The position numbers and the translations under genes were made by a program. Source: Glaciecola sp. UBA2563 (GTDB lineage: Bacteria; Pseudomonadota; Gammaproteobacteria; Enterobacterales; Alteromonadaceae). From it: a DNA stretch of 23,694 bases. A model generated the notes under the pieces. The model worked only from the letters and a program-made list of their open reading frames with translations. It did no database searches and was not told where the DNA came from. Each line of letters starts with the position of its first letter. Within the stretch, counting starts at the first letter, position 1. Shown here piece after piece: positions 1-5,823 of the stretch. The stretch covers positions 1 to 23,694 of the forward strand of contig DDLV01000153.1 of assembly GCA_002340325.1 (NCBI GenBank), given 5' to 3'.

Positions 1-215
1 ACGAAGTTGAGATTGGCAAATTCAGATTCTATCCGAGTTTTGGATACTCCTTGCGCCAGTGCGTATTCTGCTTTTTCAGCCAAACAAGATTGGAAGTTGA
101 CACGTTGCTTTTCAATCTCCGCAGAGAGCTGCTCTGATGATTGACTGAAACCAGAGAAAAGGGAAGTGGCGGCAAAAACAATGACTACTGTTATTTTGTT
201 GCGAGTAAGAATCAA
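1..215 (-). CDS. Secreted protein of unknown function, N-terminal part only
   Basis: An open frame runs from a TTG codon at 215 leftwards off the window edge, about 71 codons without a stop. The TTG is preceded by AGGA with 6 nt spacing, and no ATG lies in frame just upstream, so I take it as the start. Residues 2-7 are polar/basic (ILTRNK), followed by a hydrophobic stretch (ITVVIVFAATSLFSGFS) that looks like a Sec signal peptide with cleavage near residues 22-25. The mature part seen is charged and probably helical (SEQLSAEIEKQRVNFQSC). I do not recognise the family. It lies downstream of phaZ on the same strand but 122 nt away, so it is probably separately transcribed. The reading frame is well supported; the function is unknown. 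Confidence 0.6.
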   Translation of the reverse strand, partial: MILTRNKITVVIVFAATSLFSGFSQSSEQLSAEIEKQRVNFQSCLAEKAEYALAQGVSKTRIESEFANLNF

Positions 216-234
216 AGGATATCCTATTTGTGGT

Positions 235-258
235 CGTTAACGTAGCGTTAAACGTTAA
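235..258. repeat. Three CGTTAA repeats upstream of the partial secreted gene
   Basis: CGTTAA occurs at 235-240, 246-251 and 253-258. The first forms the palindrome GTTAAC and the third lies in AACGTT. They sit 20-44 nt upstream of the TTG start at 215, a plausible position for an operator. No regulator is identified. Confidence 0.3.
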
Positions 259-291
259 TTTACCCAAATGATAGCTTACTGACAATTTGTT

Positions 292-324
292 TGGGACGAA
301 AAATATGAAATTTTCTTCATCCCA
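292..324 (-). terminator. Imperfect hairpin after phaZ
   Basis: TGGGA (292-296) pairs with TCCCA (320-324) and GAAAA (298-302) with TTTTC (311-315), with a bulge on one side. It lies 14 nt past the phaZ stop codon. There is no clear U-tract on the minus strand, so terminator function is uncertain. Confidence 0.4.
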
Positions 325-337
325 TGAGAAGTGAAGA

Positions 338-1555
338 TTAATCGTACTTGTGAATAAAATCGGTCACGATTGGACGGATATTTTTGCGGTACATTGAACC
401 ACTGAAAATACCGTAATGCCCAGCGCCAACTTGGACGTGGTGTTTTCGCATGTCTTTTGGAATGCCTTGGCAAATATCTTGGGCAGCTTCAGTTTGACCC
501 AATCCGCAGATATCATCATTAGCACCTTCAACCGTCAATAGTGCAGTATTCGTGATTGCTTGAAAGTCTACCTTTTGTCCTTTGTAGGTAATCTCTTGGT
601 TTGCAACTTCATTGTTTTTGAAAACGCGCTCGATTGTCTCTAGATAGAATTCGGCTGGCATATCAAGAACAGCCATGTATTCATCGTAAAATGCGCGAAA
701 CCTATCGGCATCTTCTTGCTCACCGTAAAACAGGTTTTGATAAAACTGGGTATACTTCTTGAGATGCGTTTTGTAATTCATAGAAATAAACCCACCAAGC
801 TGCATGAATCCTGGGTATACATGACGCCCCTGGCCTTTGTATCCCATAGGGACTTCCATGATCGCTACATTTCTGTACCACCCCATTGGGTGGCGGTGAG
901 CAAACTCGTTTACTCGTGTTGGGTTTCTAGTGGTATCTAGTGGCCCAGCCATTAGTGTCAATGACTTTGGCGTATTTTCATTTTGTTCCTGTGCCATAAC
1001 CGCAGTAGCGATCAATGCTTGAACAGTGGGTTGACAAATCGCAATCATGTGAGTGTCTTGACCCAGGAAATTGACGAAATCTATTAAGTATTCAACATAA
1101 CAATCAAAGGTAAATGGGCCTGCCTTTAGGGGAACCTCGCGAGCATCCAGCCAGTCAGTTATGTAGATTTCATGGTCTGGGAGCAAAGCATCAACAGTAC
1201 CTTTAAGCAGTGTTGCGTGATGACCTGAAAGCGGCGCTACAAGTAACACTTTGTTCTTTGATTTGTGACCGATCTTTTTAAAATGTACGAGTTCGCAAAA
1301 GGGCTTTGCAACTTCAACATCTTCGCGCACTTTAAAAACACCGTCTTCGGTTTGAACCTCATCAATGTCAAACCCTAATTTATCATACCGGCGTGTAAGC
1401 CGCATGGCAGTTTCTAGGCTAGCCTTGGTCATTCGCGAGGAAACGGTAAAACCGAAAGGGTTGGAAGGATGGGAAACCATATCGTTGACGATACTTAATC
1501 CTTCATGAATCATATGACCAGTTCGTGTTAAATAGTCGTATGTTTGATAGTTCAT
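338..1555 (-). CDS. phaZ: Intracellular poly(3-hydroxybutyrate) depolymerase PhaZ
   Basis: 405 residues, typical of cytoplasmic PhaZ enzymes that mobilise native PHB granules by thiolysis or hydrolysis. It has an alpha/beta-hydrolase fold. The nucleophile is a cysteine in AICQPTVQA (C174), as in Ralstonia PhaZ, instead of the usual lipase serine. The acid is D347 or D348 in EGANDDICG and the histidine is H380 in GAGHYGIFSG. No signal peptide is seen, which agrees with an intracellular enzyme. The ATG at 1555 has a strong ribosome site (GGAGGG, about 7 nt upstream). It is last in a run of minus-strand PHB genes, separated from the phasins by two terminator-like hairpins, so it may have its own promoter or depend on read-through. 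Family assignment is firm; the exact product (acid or CoA ester) cannot be read from sequence. Confidence 0.93.
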   Translation of the reverse strand: MNYQTYDYLTRTGHMIHEGLSIVNDMVSHPSNPFGFTVSSRMTKASLETAMRLTRRYDKLGFDIDEVQTEDGVFKVREDVEVAKPFCELVHFKKIGHKSKNKVLLVAPLSGHHATLLKGTVDALLPDHEIYITDWLDAREVPLKAGPFTFDCYVEYLIDFVNFLGQDTHMIAICQPTVQALIATAVMAQEQNENTPKSLTLMAGPLDTTRNPTRVNEFAHRHPMGWYRNVAIMEVPMGYKGQGRHVYPGFMQLGGFISMNYKTHLKKYTQFYQNLFYGEQEDADRFRAFYDEYMAVLDMPAEFYLETIERVFKNNEVANQEITYKGQKVDFQAITNTALLTVEGANDDICGLGQTEAAQDICQGIPKDMRKHHVQVGAGHYGIFSGSMYRKNIRPIVTDFIHKYD

Positions 1556-1574
1556 AATCTTACCCTCCAGTTAC

Positions 1575-1621
1575 GAAAAAAACTTCAAGCGAGACGCCGG
1601 TGGCAATATCGAATGAAGTTT
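1575..1621 (-). terminator. Hairpin with T-tract in the phaZ leader
   Basis: On the minus strand AAACTTCA (1621-1614) pairs with TGAAGTTT (1587-1580), and further Ts follow to 1575. The 26-nt loop contains a small GCC-ACC-GGC hairpin. It ends about 20 nt before the phaZ start. It could be a second terminator for the phasin transcript or an attenuator of phaZ. Confidence 0.4.
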
Positions 1622-1639
1622 ATACTATGTATCGGCAAT

Positions 1640-1667
1640 AAAGGCCACCCCTTGAGGGGTAGCCTTT
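1640..1667 (-). terminator. Terminator after the short phasin gene
   Basis: AAAGGC-c-ACCCC (1640-1651) pairs with GGGGT-a-GCCTTT (1656-1667) around a TTGA loop: eleven base pairs with one mismatch. It begins 4 nt after the phasin stop codon. The trailing U-tract is short (UUUAUU), so efficiency is uncertain. Confidence 0.7.
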
Positions 1668-1671
1668 AGGC

Positions 1672-2013
1672 TTATTTTGCAACTGCAAACTTAGAAGAAA
1701 CTTCTTCGCTCATAGTTTTAAGCATTTCGCCAGCTTTTTGCTGAGCTTCAGAAACTAAAGTGTAAGTTTCTTTAGCAGACTCAGTTACAGTCTCTTGAAG
1801 ACCTTCAAGGTATGATTTTTGTGCTTCTGCTAGGCTAGTGATGTCTTTTTGCTGACCTGCAGTTTCTGCAAAAGAAACGCCGTCGTTAAGAAGCTTAGTG
1901 TAAAGCGCATTTTGCTTTTCAGCAACTTCTTGCATAGTTGACATGTTAAGAGAAGCTAATTCAGAAAAAGGCTTCATAGATTCTTTAAGTTGTTCATTCA
2001 ATTGTTCAAACAT
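1672..2013 (-). CDS. phaP: Phasin, short PHB-granule surface protein
   Basis: 113 residues, no signal peptide or membrane segment, strongly helical, with the amphipathic heptad-like pattern of granule-coating phasins. The opening MFEQLNEQLKESMKPFSELASLN parallels the next gene upstream (MFGKLSEQLKKSAKPASTLLEMN), so the two phasins are paralogues. Such proteins coat the hydrophobic polymer, set granule number and size, and stop other proteins adsorbing. The ATG at 2013 has AGGAG 6 nt upstream. The gap to the upstream phasin is only 43 nt, so both probably share the promoter near 2744-2771, and a terminator follows the stop. Phasin family assignment is from length, composition, N-terminal motif and context; phasins are poorly conserved in detail. 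Confidence 0.87.
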   Translation of the reverse strand: MFEQLNEQLKESMKPFSELASLNMSTMQEVAEKQNALYTKLLNDGVSFAETAGQQKDITSLAEAQKSYLEGLQETVTESAKETYTLVSEAQQKAGEMLKTMSEEVSSKFAVAK

Positions 2014-2056
2014 TGGTATCTCCTGTTAAGATATGAAAGTAAAAAATAAATAAAAA

Positions 2057-2671
2057 TTAATCTTTAGCTGCGGCTTTCACTTCATCTGCCTTAAGCGCCG
2101 CAACTTTGGCTTTCGGCTTCACTGCTGGTGTTGATTCTGGTGCTGGCGCTGCTTTAGCTGTTGCTTTTTTTGCTGCGGGTTTCTTTGCAGCAGGTTTCGC
2201 AGGGGCTGCTTCAGCTTTTGCCGCTGGCTTTGCTGCTACCTTTTTCGCTGCTGGTTTTTTAGCAGCAGTTTTCTTCGCTGCTGGTTTTTTAACAGCTGGG
2301 GCAGCTTTACTGACTTCGGCGACTGCTTTTTCAACAACAGCTTTTGCATCAGCAGTTGCGTCTTCAAGACTGTCTTTAACTAAACCAGTCACTTCTTCAC
2401 GCATAGTTGTTAGCGTACCGTAAGTGCTTTTTGATGTGCTTGTCATTCGGTCTCTTACTGATTCAGCATATACTGACTGCGCTGCTAAGATCCCTTTCAT
2501 CTCAGACTGTTCACTTACAGTCTCGACAAGTTTTTTGCTATCCGTAATGACACCTGTAAAAAATTGCGTTTGCTGGCTTGCAATCTCACCAAGCACTTTA
2601 GCGTTCATTTCAAGTAAGGTGCTCGCAGGTTTAGCAGATTTTTTAAGTTGCTCTGACAATTTACCAAACAT
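2057..2671 (-). CDS. Phasin with histone-like Lys/Ala/Pro-rich tail
   Basis: 204 residues from the ATG at 2671, which has GAGGA with 7 nt spacing. A GTG at 2689 in the same frame would add MIEDNV but lacks a comparable ribosome site, and starting at MFGKLSEQLKKSAKP aligns it with the neighbouring phasin. Residues 1-120 are the helical phasin domain. Residues 125-204 are low-complexity, built from PAAKK/AAKP units like the C-terminal tails of PhaF-type proteins and histone H1. In Pseudomonas PhaF, such a tail binds DNA and helps partition granules at cell division; the same role here is inference. It is the first gene after the predicted PhaR-controlled promoter and lies 43 nt before the short phasin gene. 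Expression is probably derepressed when polymer titrates PhaR. Confidence 0.85.
   Translation of the reverse strand: MFGKLSEQLKKSAKPASTLLEMNAKVLGEIASQQTQFFTGVITDSKKLVETVSEQSEMKGILAAQSVYAESVRDRMTSTSKSTYGTLTTMREEVTGLVKDSLEDATADAKAVVEKAVAEVSKAAPAVKKPAAKKTAAKKPAAKKVAAKPAAKAEAAPAKPAAKKPAAKKATAKAAPAPESTPAVKPKAKVAALKADEVKAAAKD
2162..2290 (-). repeat. PAAKK-coding repeats in the phasin tail
   Basis: Imperfect 15-nt units encode repeated PAAKK/TAAKK/VAAKP blocks (residues 134-176 of the longer reading from the GTG). They are in frame and could vary in number by recombination or slippage without breaking the gene. Confidence 0.7.
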
Positions 2672-2716
2672 TACATTATCCTCAATCACTATAAATTCTT
2701 GCGAGATTACAAAATG

Positions 2717-2727
2717 CTGCGCTGCAA
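2717..2727. promoter_or_regulatory. Predicted PhaR operator downstream of the phasin promoter
   Basis: CTGC-GCT-GCAA matches the reported PhaR site CTGC-N3-GCAG with one mismatch. It lies about 10-20 nt downstream of the expected phasin transcription start. Confidence 0.5.
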
Positions 2728-2743
2728 CATCGCGTTTGAGTGA

Positions 2744-2771
2744 ATAATATACTTTTATCGGAAACCGTCAA
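2744..2771 (-). promoter_or_regulatory. Sigma-70 promoter of the phasin operon
   Basis: On the minus strand TTGACG (2771-2766) is followed after 16 nt by TATTAT (2749-2744). Both boxes are close to consensus. The start of transcription should be near 2737, about 65 nt before the phasin start codon. Confidence 0.65.
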
Positions 2772-2781
2772 GAAAAAAATT

Positions 2782-2792
2782 GTGCAATGCAG
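2782..2792. promoter_or_regulatory. Predicted PhaR operator upstream of the phasin promoter
   Basis: On the minus strand CTGC-ATT-GCAC matches CTGC-N3-GCAG with one mismatch. It lies 10 nt upstream of the -35 box, so with the site at 2717-2727 it brackets the promoter. Confidence 0.5.
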
Positions 2793-2881
2793 CAAAAAAA
2801 TGGAAATTTAGTATAAGACAAAGGTAGTAATTAAAAAATAAATTAATAAAAACAAATGCTTAAGTGTTGATAATGAAATTA

Positions 2882-2893
2882 TTGCAATTGCAC
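2882..2893. promoter_or_regulatory. Third TGC/GCA dyad, possible PhaR auxiliary site
   Basis: TTGC-AATT-GCAC contains the perfect palindrome TGCAATTGCA. It matches the N4 form of the PhaR site with two mismatches and lies 6 nt past the phaR stop codon. Confidence 0.3.
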
Positions 2894-2898
2894 AAAAA

Positions 2899-3330
2899 TC
2901 ACTTCTTATTTTTCTGTTTCCACGATTGCATGCTCTGTTCCATCATCTTATTGAAAAGATTGAATGGCGAACTTTCTACCATGTTTTTCATCATTCCGTG
3001 TACCTTATCCTGCTGTTCGATAAATTGAACAATACTTTGTTCTAGGTATTGGCGCACAAACACCTGCATGTCACTGTCGTAAAAGCGGATGAGTTGTTTT
3101 AGAAGGGTATCAGTAAGAAGCGACTGTGATTCATTCGTTTCAGATTCGCTAATTATTTGCAAGAGTACTGTTTTAGTAATATCGTCTTTGGATTTAGAGT
3201 CAATTATCTTAAAATCTTCATGATCATCAATCAGTTGTTTGATTCCATCGAGATTGACATACTTGCTCGAATTCGTATCGTAAAGCCGACGGTTGGGATA
3301 TTTTTTTATAATAATCAACGTGCTACTCAA
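2899..3330 (-). CDS. phaR: PHB-responsive transcriptional repressor PhaR
   Basis: 143 residues. The opening IIIKKYPNRRLYDTNSSKYV is the signature of the PHB accumulation regulator DNA-binding domain (PHB_acc_N); residues about 65-105 (QSLLTDTLLKQLIRFYDSDM and on) match the PHB_acc domain. PhaR represses phasin genes, and often itself, until it is titrated onto nascent PHB granules. The C-terminus is polar and Lys-rich (SWKQKNKK). The start is a TTG at 3330; no ATG is available upstream of the conserved motif, and a second TTG lies four codons further in. A terminator-like hairpin occupies the bases just before the start, and the only ribosome-site-like AGGTG is in its loop, so translation may be weak or controlled. 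The gene lies 79 nt downstream of phaC on the same strand. Confidence 0.9.
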   Translation of the reverse strand: MSSTLIIIKKYPNRRLYDTNSSKYVNLDGIKQLIDDHEDFKIIDSKSKDDITKTVLLQIISESETNESQSLLTDTLLKQLIRFYDSDMQVFVRQYLEQSIVQFIEQQDKVHGMMKNMVESSPFNLFNKMMEQSMQSWKQKNKK

Positions 3331-3332
3331 TA

Positions 3333-3363
3333 AAAAAGACGCACCTGTAGCGTACGTCTTTTT
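3333..3363 (-). terminator. Hairpin between phaC and phaR, abutting the phaR start
   Basis: AAAAAGACG (3333-3341) and CGTCTTTTT (3355-3363) are exact inverted repeats of 9 bp with a 13-nt loop. On the minus strand the T-run ends 2 nt before the phaR TTG codon. It resembles an intrinsic terminator for phaC, though the GC core is short; an alternative ACGC/GCGT pairing exists in the loop. Confidence 0.6.
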
Positions 3364-3409
3364 ATATTAAAAATCCACAAAATGCTTATTAAAGCTAGCG
3401 GCTGTTTGT

Positions 3410-5191
3410 TCACTCCAAACGTTTAAGAACATATTGCCCTGGCGCATCCTCAATGCTTGGATAGCATTCATGTTCACCAGGTGATAACGGTTTTTCGCGT
3501 TTACCAGCATGTTCTTTTAGCCATTTATGCCAGTCTTTCCACCAGGATCCTTCTTGTTCAACGGCGTTCTCTTGCCACTCTTCTGGTGTTTCAGGCAAAT
3601 TGTCATTAGTCCAATGCGGATATTTACCGCCATTCGTTGGATTAATTACACCTGCAATGTGACCAGACCCAGCAAGCACAAAGCGTTTTTTGCCGCTTAC
3701 GTGTTTTAGGCCTTCATAGGATGCTTTCCATAGCACTATGTGGTCGGCGACAGTCGTCAGAAAATACGTAGGAACATCAATATTTGCCAAGTTGATTGGG
3801 ACACCGTCAATTTCTACTTTCCCCGGCTCAATTAAGCTGTTTTCCCAATAGGTCATGCGCAGATATTGCTTGAAGCACTCGGATGGGATATTTGTTGAAT
3901 CACTGTTCCAATATAAAATATCAAACGGTGCAGGGTCTTTACCTTTCAAATAATTGTCTATGAAGAATGACCAGAACAGACTATTTTCTCTCAATAAACT
4001 AAAGCTCATTGCAATGATTCTGCCGTCAAACACGCCTTTTATCTCAGCGTTTTGCTCTATCATTGGCAACATCTCTTCAGAGAAGTAGTTGCCGACTTCA
4101 CCCGGCTCGGAAAAATCAAGTAGCGTTGTCAATAGTGTTAATGACGCAATGCTGTCATCGCCTTTTGCACGCAAGTATGAGACTAATACCGACGATAGTG
4201 TTCCGCCTACGCAAAAACCGGTTAAGTTGACTTTGGGTTGACCACTAATTTCTTTTACGATTTCTAATGCAGTCAACGGACCGTCTTTCATGTAATCAAA
4301 GAAGTTTGAGTTTGCAGAATTTGCATCAGGGTTATTCCAAGAAATCATGAAAACCTGGTAGCCGGCGTCAAGCAAACCTTTTACAAGAGATTTCTTTTGG
4401 TCGATGTCCATGACATAGTATTTATTTATAAAAGGCGGCGTGACCAGCATGGGCACTTTATGCGCTGTCTTACGCGTTGGTTCGTAATGCAACAACTCTA
4501 TTGTTTCATTTCTGAACACGACCTTACCTGGCGTATTTGCCAAGTTTTCACCCAATTTAAACGCAGAGGCATCAGTTTGTCGCATCTTAAATGCTTCGAG
4601 AGGACTTTGTTCCAAGTCTTCTAAGTACGCCTGCATGCCTTTGACTAAGCTTTGGCCGTTAGTTGACATTAACTCTTCGCAAACATCAGGATTGGTTAAT
4701 ACATAGTTGGTTGGAGACATAGAATTAACATACTGGCGAGTAAAAAATTCGGCCTGCTGTCTCTTTTTGTCATCGCTAAACTCCACTGCATCAATCAAGT
4801 TGGTGAGCATTTCTGAGTTTATTAAGTAGCTTTCTTTGATGTAGTTGTAAATGGGGTTCTCGTCCCAGTCCTTATGGCTAAATCGACGATCCTTTTTCTT
4901 ACCCGATGTGCCCATATCGCTTGGCTTACTGCCTTCCATAAACGCTTTAGACGCCTGCTGCCAAAGTGCCGTTTGCTTTTGGATATAATCCATCTGCTGA
5001 GACATCAATTTACCCATATCGATGTTGTTTTCACCCGATATCAATGACTGTAATCGATCTAAATTAAACGGATTTGGGTAAGTTTGCCCAGATTCGCGAC
5101 TTGCGCGAGCAAACATTTCTTGGGCCATAGCATTAAATACCGTTGAGTATTTGTCTATAACGCGGAGGACATCTTGTTCATCTGAACCCAT
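3410..5191 (-). CDS. phaC: Class I poly(3-hydroxyalkanoate) polymerase PhaC
   Basis: 593 residues, the usual length of class I PHA synthases, which polymerise 3-hydroxyacyl-CoA (mainly 3-hydroxybutyryl-CoA) on the granule surface. The N-terminal region (about 1-220) is the synthase N-terminal domain. The alpha/beta-hydrolase core follows, with the lipase-like box GFCVGG and nucleophile C327, D483 in VADHIV and H511 in GSGHIAGVINP. W-rich C-terminal segments (SWWKDWHKWL) are typical. The ATG at 5191 has AAAGG 9 nt upstream. The DUF6489-like gene lies 76 nt upstream on the same strand and phaR downstream, so a DUF6489-phaC(-phaR) transcript is likely. No phaA, phaB or phaE is present in this window, so monomer supply is encoded elsewhere. 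Identification is firm; substrate length preference is inferred from class. Confidence 0.96.
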   Translation of the reverse strand: MGSDEQDVLRVIDKYSTVFNAMAQEMFARASRESGQTYPNPFNLDRLQSLISGENNIDMGKLMSQQMDYIQKQTALWQQASKAFMEGSKPSDMGTSGKKKDRRFSHKDWDENPIYNYIKESYLINSEMLTNLIDAVEFSDDKKRQQAEFFTRQYVNSMSPTNYVLTNPDVCEELMSTNGQSLVKGMQAYLEDLEQSPLEAFKMRQTDASAFKLGENLANTPGKVVFRNETIELLHYEPTRKTAHKVPMLVTPPFINKYYVMDIDQKKSLVKGLLDAGYQVFMISWNNPDANSANSNFFDYMKDGPLTALEIVKEISGQPKVNLTGFCVGGTLSSVLVSYLRAKGDDSIASLTLLTTLLDFSEPGEVGNYFSEEMLPMIEQNAEIKGVFDGRIIAMSFSLLRENSLFWSFFIDNYLKGKDPAPFDILYWNSDSTNIPSECFKQYLRMTYWENSLIEPGKVEIDGVPINLANIDVPTYFLTTVADHIVLWKASYEGLKHVSGKKRFVLAGSGHIAGVINPTNGGKYPHWTNDNLPETPEEWQENAVEQEGSWWKDWHKWLKEHAGKREKPLSPGEHECYPSIEDAPGQYVLKRLE

Positions 5192-5267
5192 GATGATTAC
5201 CTTTGATGGTTAAGGGTTTGTTCTTCATTAATGGCGTTATCATTCGTGACGCAATACAATTAATGAG

Positions 5268-5513
5268 CTATTTACTGCTACTTGCCGATGATGTTTGCAT
5301 GAAATCTCCAAACAATTTTTGATATGCGGAGAATCCTGTTACACCGGATTCAATTGCTGGTTTTATAAACATTTCAAACCCCTTGGTAGGGTCCTGCTTG
5401 TAGGTTTTAAGCATCTCATCGGTAACTTGTTGATGAATGTCACTAAAATCTGGGAATCCAAATATTTCACGGGCTTCGGCAGGGGATAAATCAACTTCTA
5501 TCGTTACTTTCAT
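5268..5513 (-). CDS. Small DUF6489-like protein upstream of phaC
   Basis: 81 residues, soluble, no signal peptide. The opening MKVTIEVDLSPAEAREIFGFPD resembles the small proteins grouped as DUF6489, which I recall beside PHA genes in marine proteobacteria; the match is from memory. The protein has a beta strand followed by an SPAEAREIFGFPD motif, a central helix (DEMLKTYKQDP), and an aromatic helix ending KLFGDFMQ before a Ser-rich tail. The KLFGDFMQ-type amphipathic end and the position 76 nt ahead of phaC suggest a granule-associated or PhaC-modulating role, which is inference only. The ATG at 5513 has a modest AGG 6 nt upstream. It lies at the head of the PHB minus-strand run. Confidence 0.75.
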   Translation of the reverse strand: MKVTIEVDLSPAEAREIFGFPDFSDIHQQVTDEMLKTYKQDPTKGFEMFIKPAIESGVTGFSAYQKLFGDFMQTSSASSSK

Positions 5514-5656
5514 GGCAGACCTGGCACATACACAACATTGAACATTAAGCCTAAAAAGTTGCCTAAGCTTTGTCTAGCTTTTGTCTGTTCAGTTAGACCA
5601 ATGTATAACGCTGGTTTTCGCATTATTAGCGCGAGTAATGAGGGCTAGTTATCTTT

Positions 5657-5673
5657 TATGTTAATACAACATA
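5657..5673. promoter_or_regulatory. Inverted repeat TATGTT-N5-AACATA
   Basis: Six-base arms (5657-5662 and 5668-5673) lie directly ahead of the AGGAG of the 26-codon ORF. The right half recurs as AATACAACATA at 5798-5808 just ahead of the mrcB ribosome site, so it may bind a regulator. Confidence 0.35.
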
Positions 5674-5682
5674 GGAGTCTAA

Positions 5683-5763
5683 ATGATTCGCCAATGGGGA
5701 AAGAGTATAGTGCTATGGTTAATCCGCTGTTATGAACAAAGAACAACACGCCCTAGGTATTGA
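5683..5763 (+). CDS. Possible 26-residue small protein or leader peptide upstream of mrcB
   Basis: An ATG at 5683 has AGGAG with 5 nt spacing, a better ribosome site than that of mrcB. The product has a basic start (MIRQWGK), a hydrophobic middle (SIVLWLIRCY) and a basic tail ending EQRTTRPRY. A short membrane-associated peptide is possible. It ends 60 nt before the mrcB start on the same strand. I recognise no family, and a chance ORF cannot be excluded at this length. The 13-nt repeat at 5744-5756 encodes part of its tail. Confidence 0.4.
   Translation: MIRQWGKSIVLWLIRCYEQRTTRPRY
5744..5756 (+). repeat. CAACACGCCCTAG, copy 1
   Basis: Exact 13-nt match to 21932-21944; both copies are intergenic, on the same strand, upstream of cell-envelope genes. 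Confidence 0.5.
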
Positions 5764-5823
5764 AGAAAGCAAGTGAGGTAATATTTATTATATGATAAAT
5801 ACAACATACAAAAGGTTAATAAC

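Larger units (their letters stand above)
5514..5823. other. Divergent intergenic region between the PHB locus and mrcB
   Basis: These 310 nt hold the promoters for the DUF6489-phaC transcript (leftward) and for mrcB (rightward); no close sigma-70 match was found for either. They also hold a 26-codon ORF with a good ribosome site (5683-5763), a repeated word AATACAACATA (5663-5673 and 5798-5808), and one copy of CAACACGCCCTAG (5744-5756) found again at 21932-21944. Confidence 0.6.

Noticed and set aside
2106..2423. Open frame on the plus strand rich in Ala and Phe
   Set aside because: It is the antisense reading of the PAAKK-coding phasin tail; its composition is that of a reversed Lys/Ala repeat and it has no independent support.
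2672..2689. GTG start adding six residues to the tailed phasin
   Set aside because: GAGGA is correctly spaced for the ATG at 2671, and the MFGKLSEQLKKS start aligns with the paralogous phasin.
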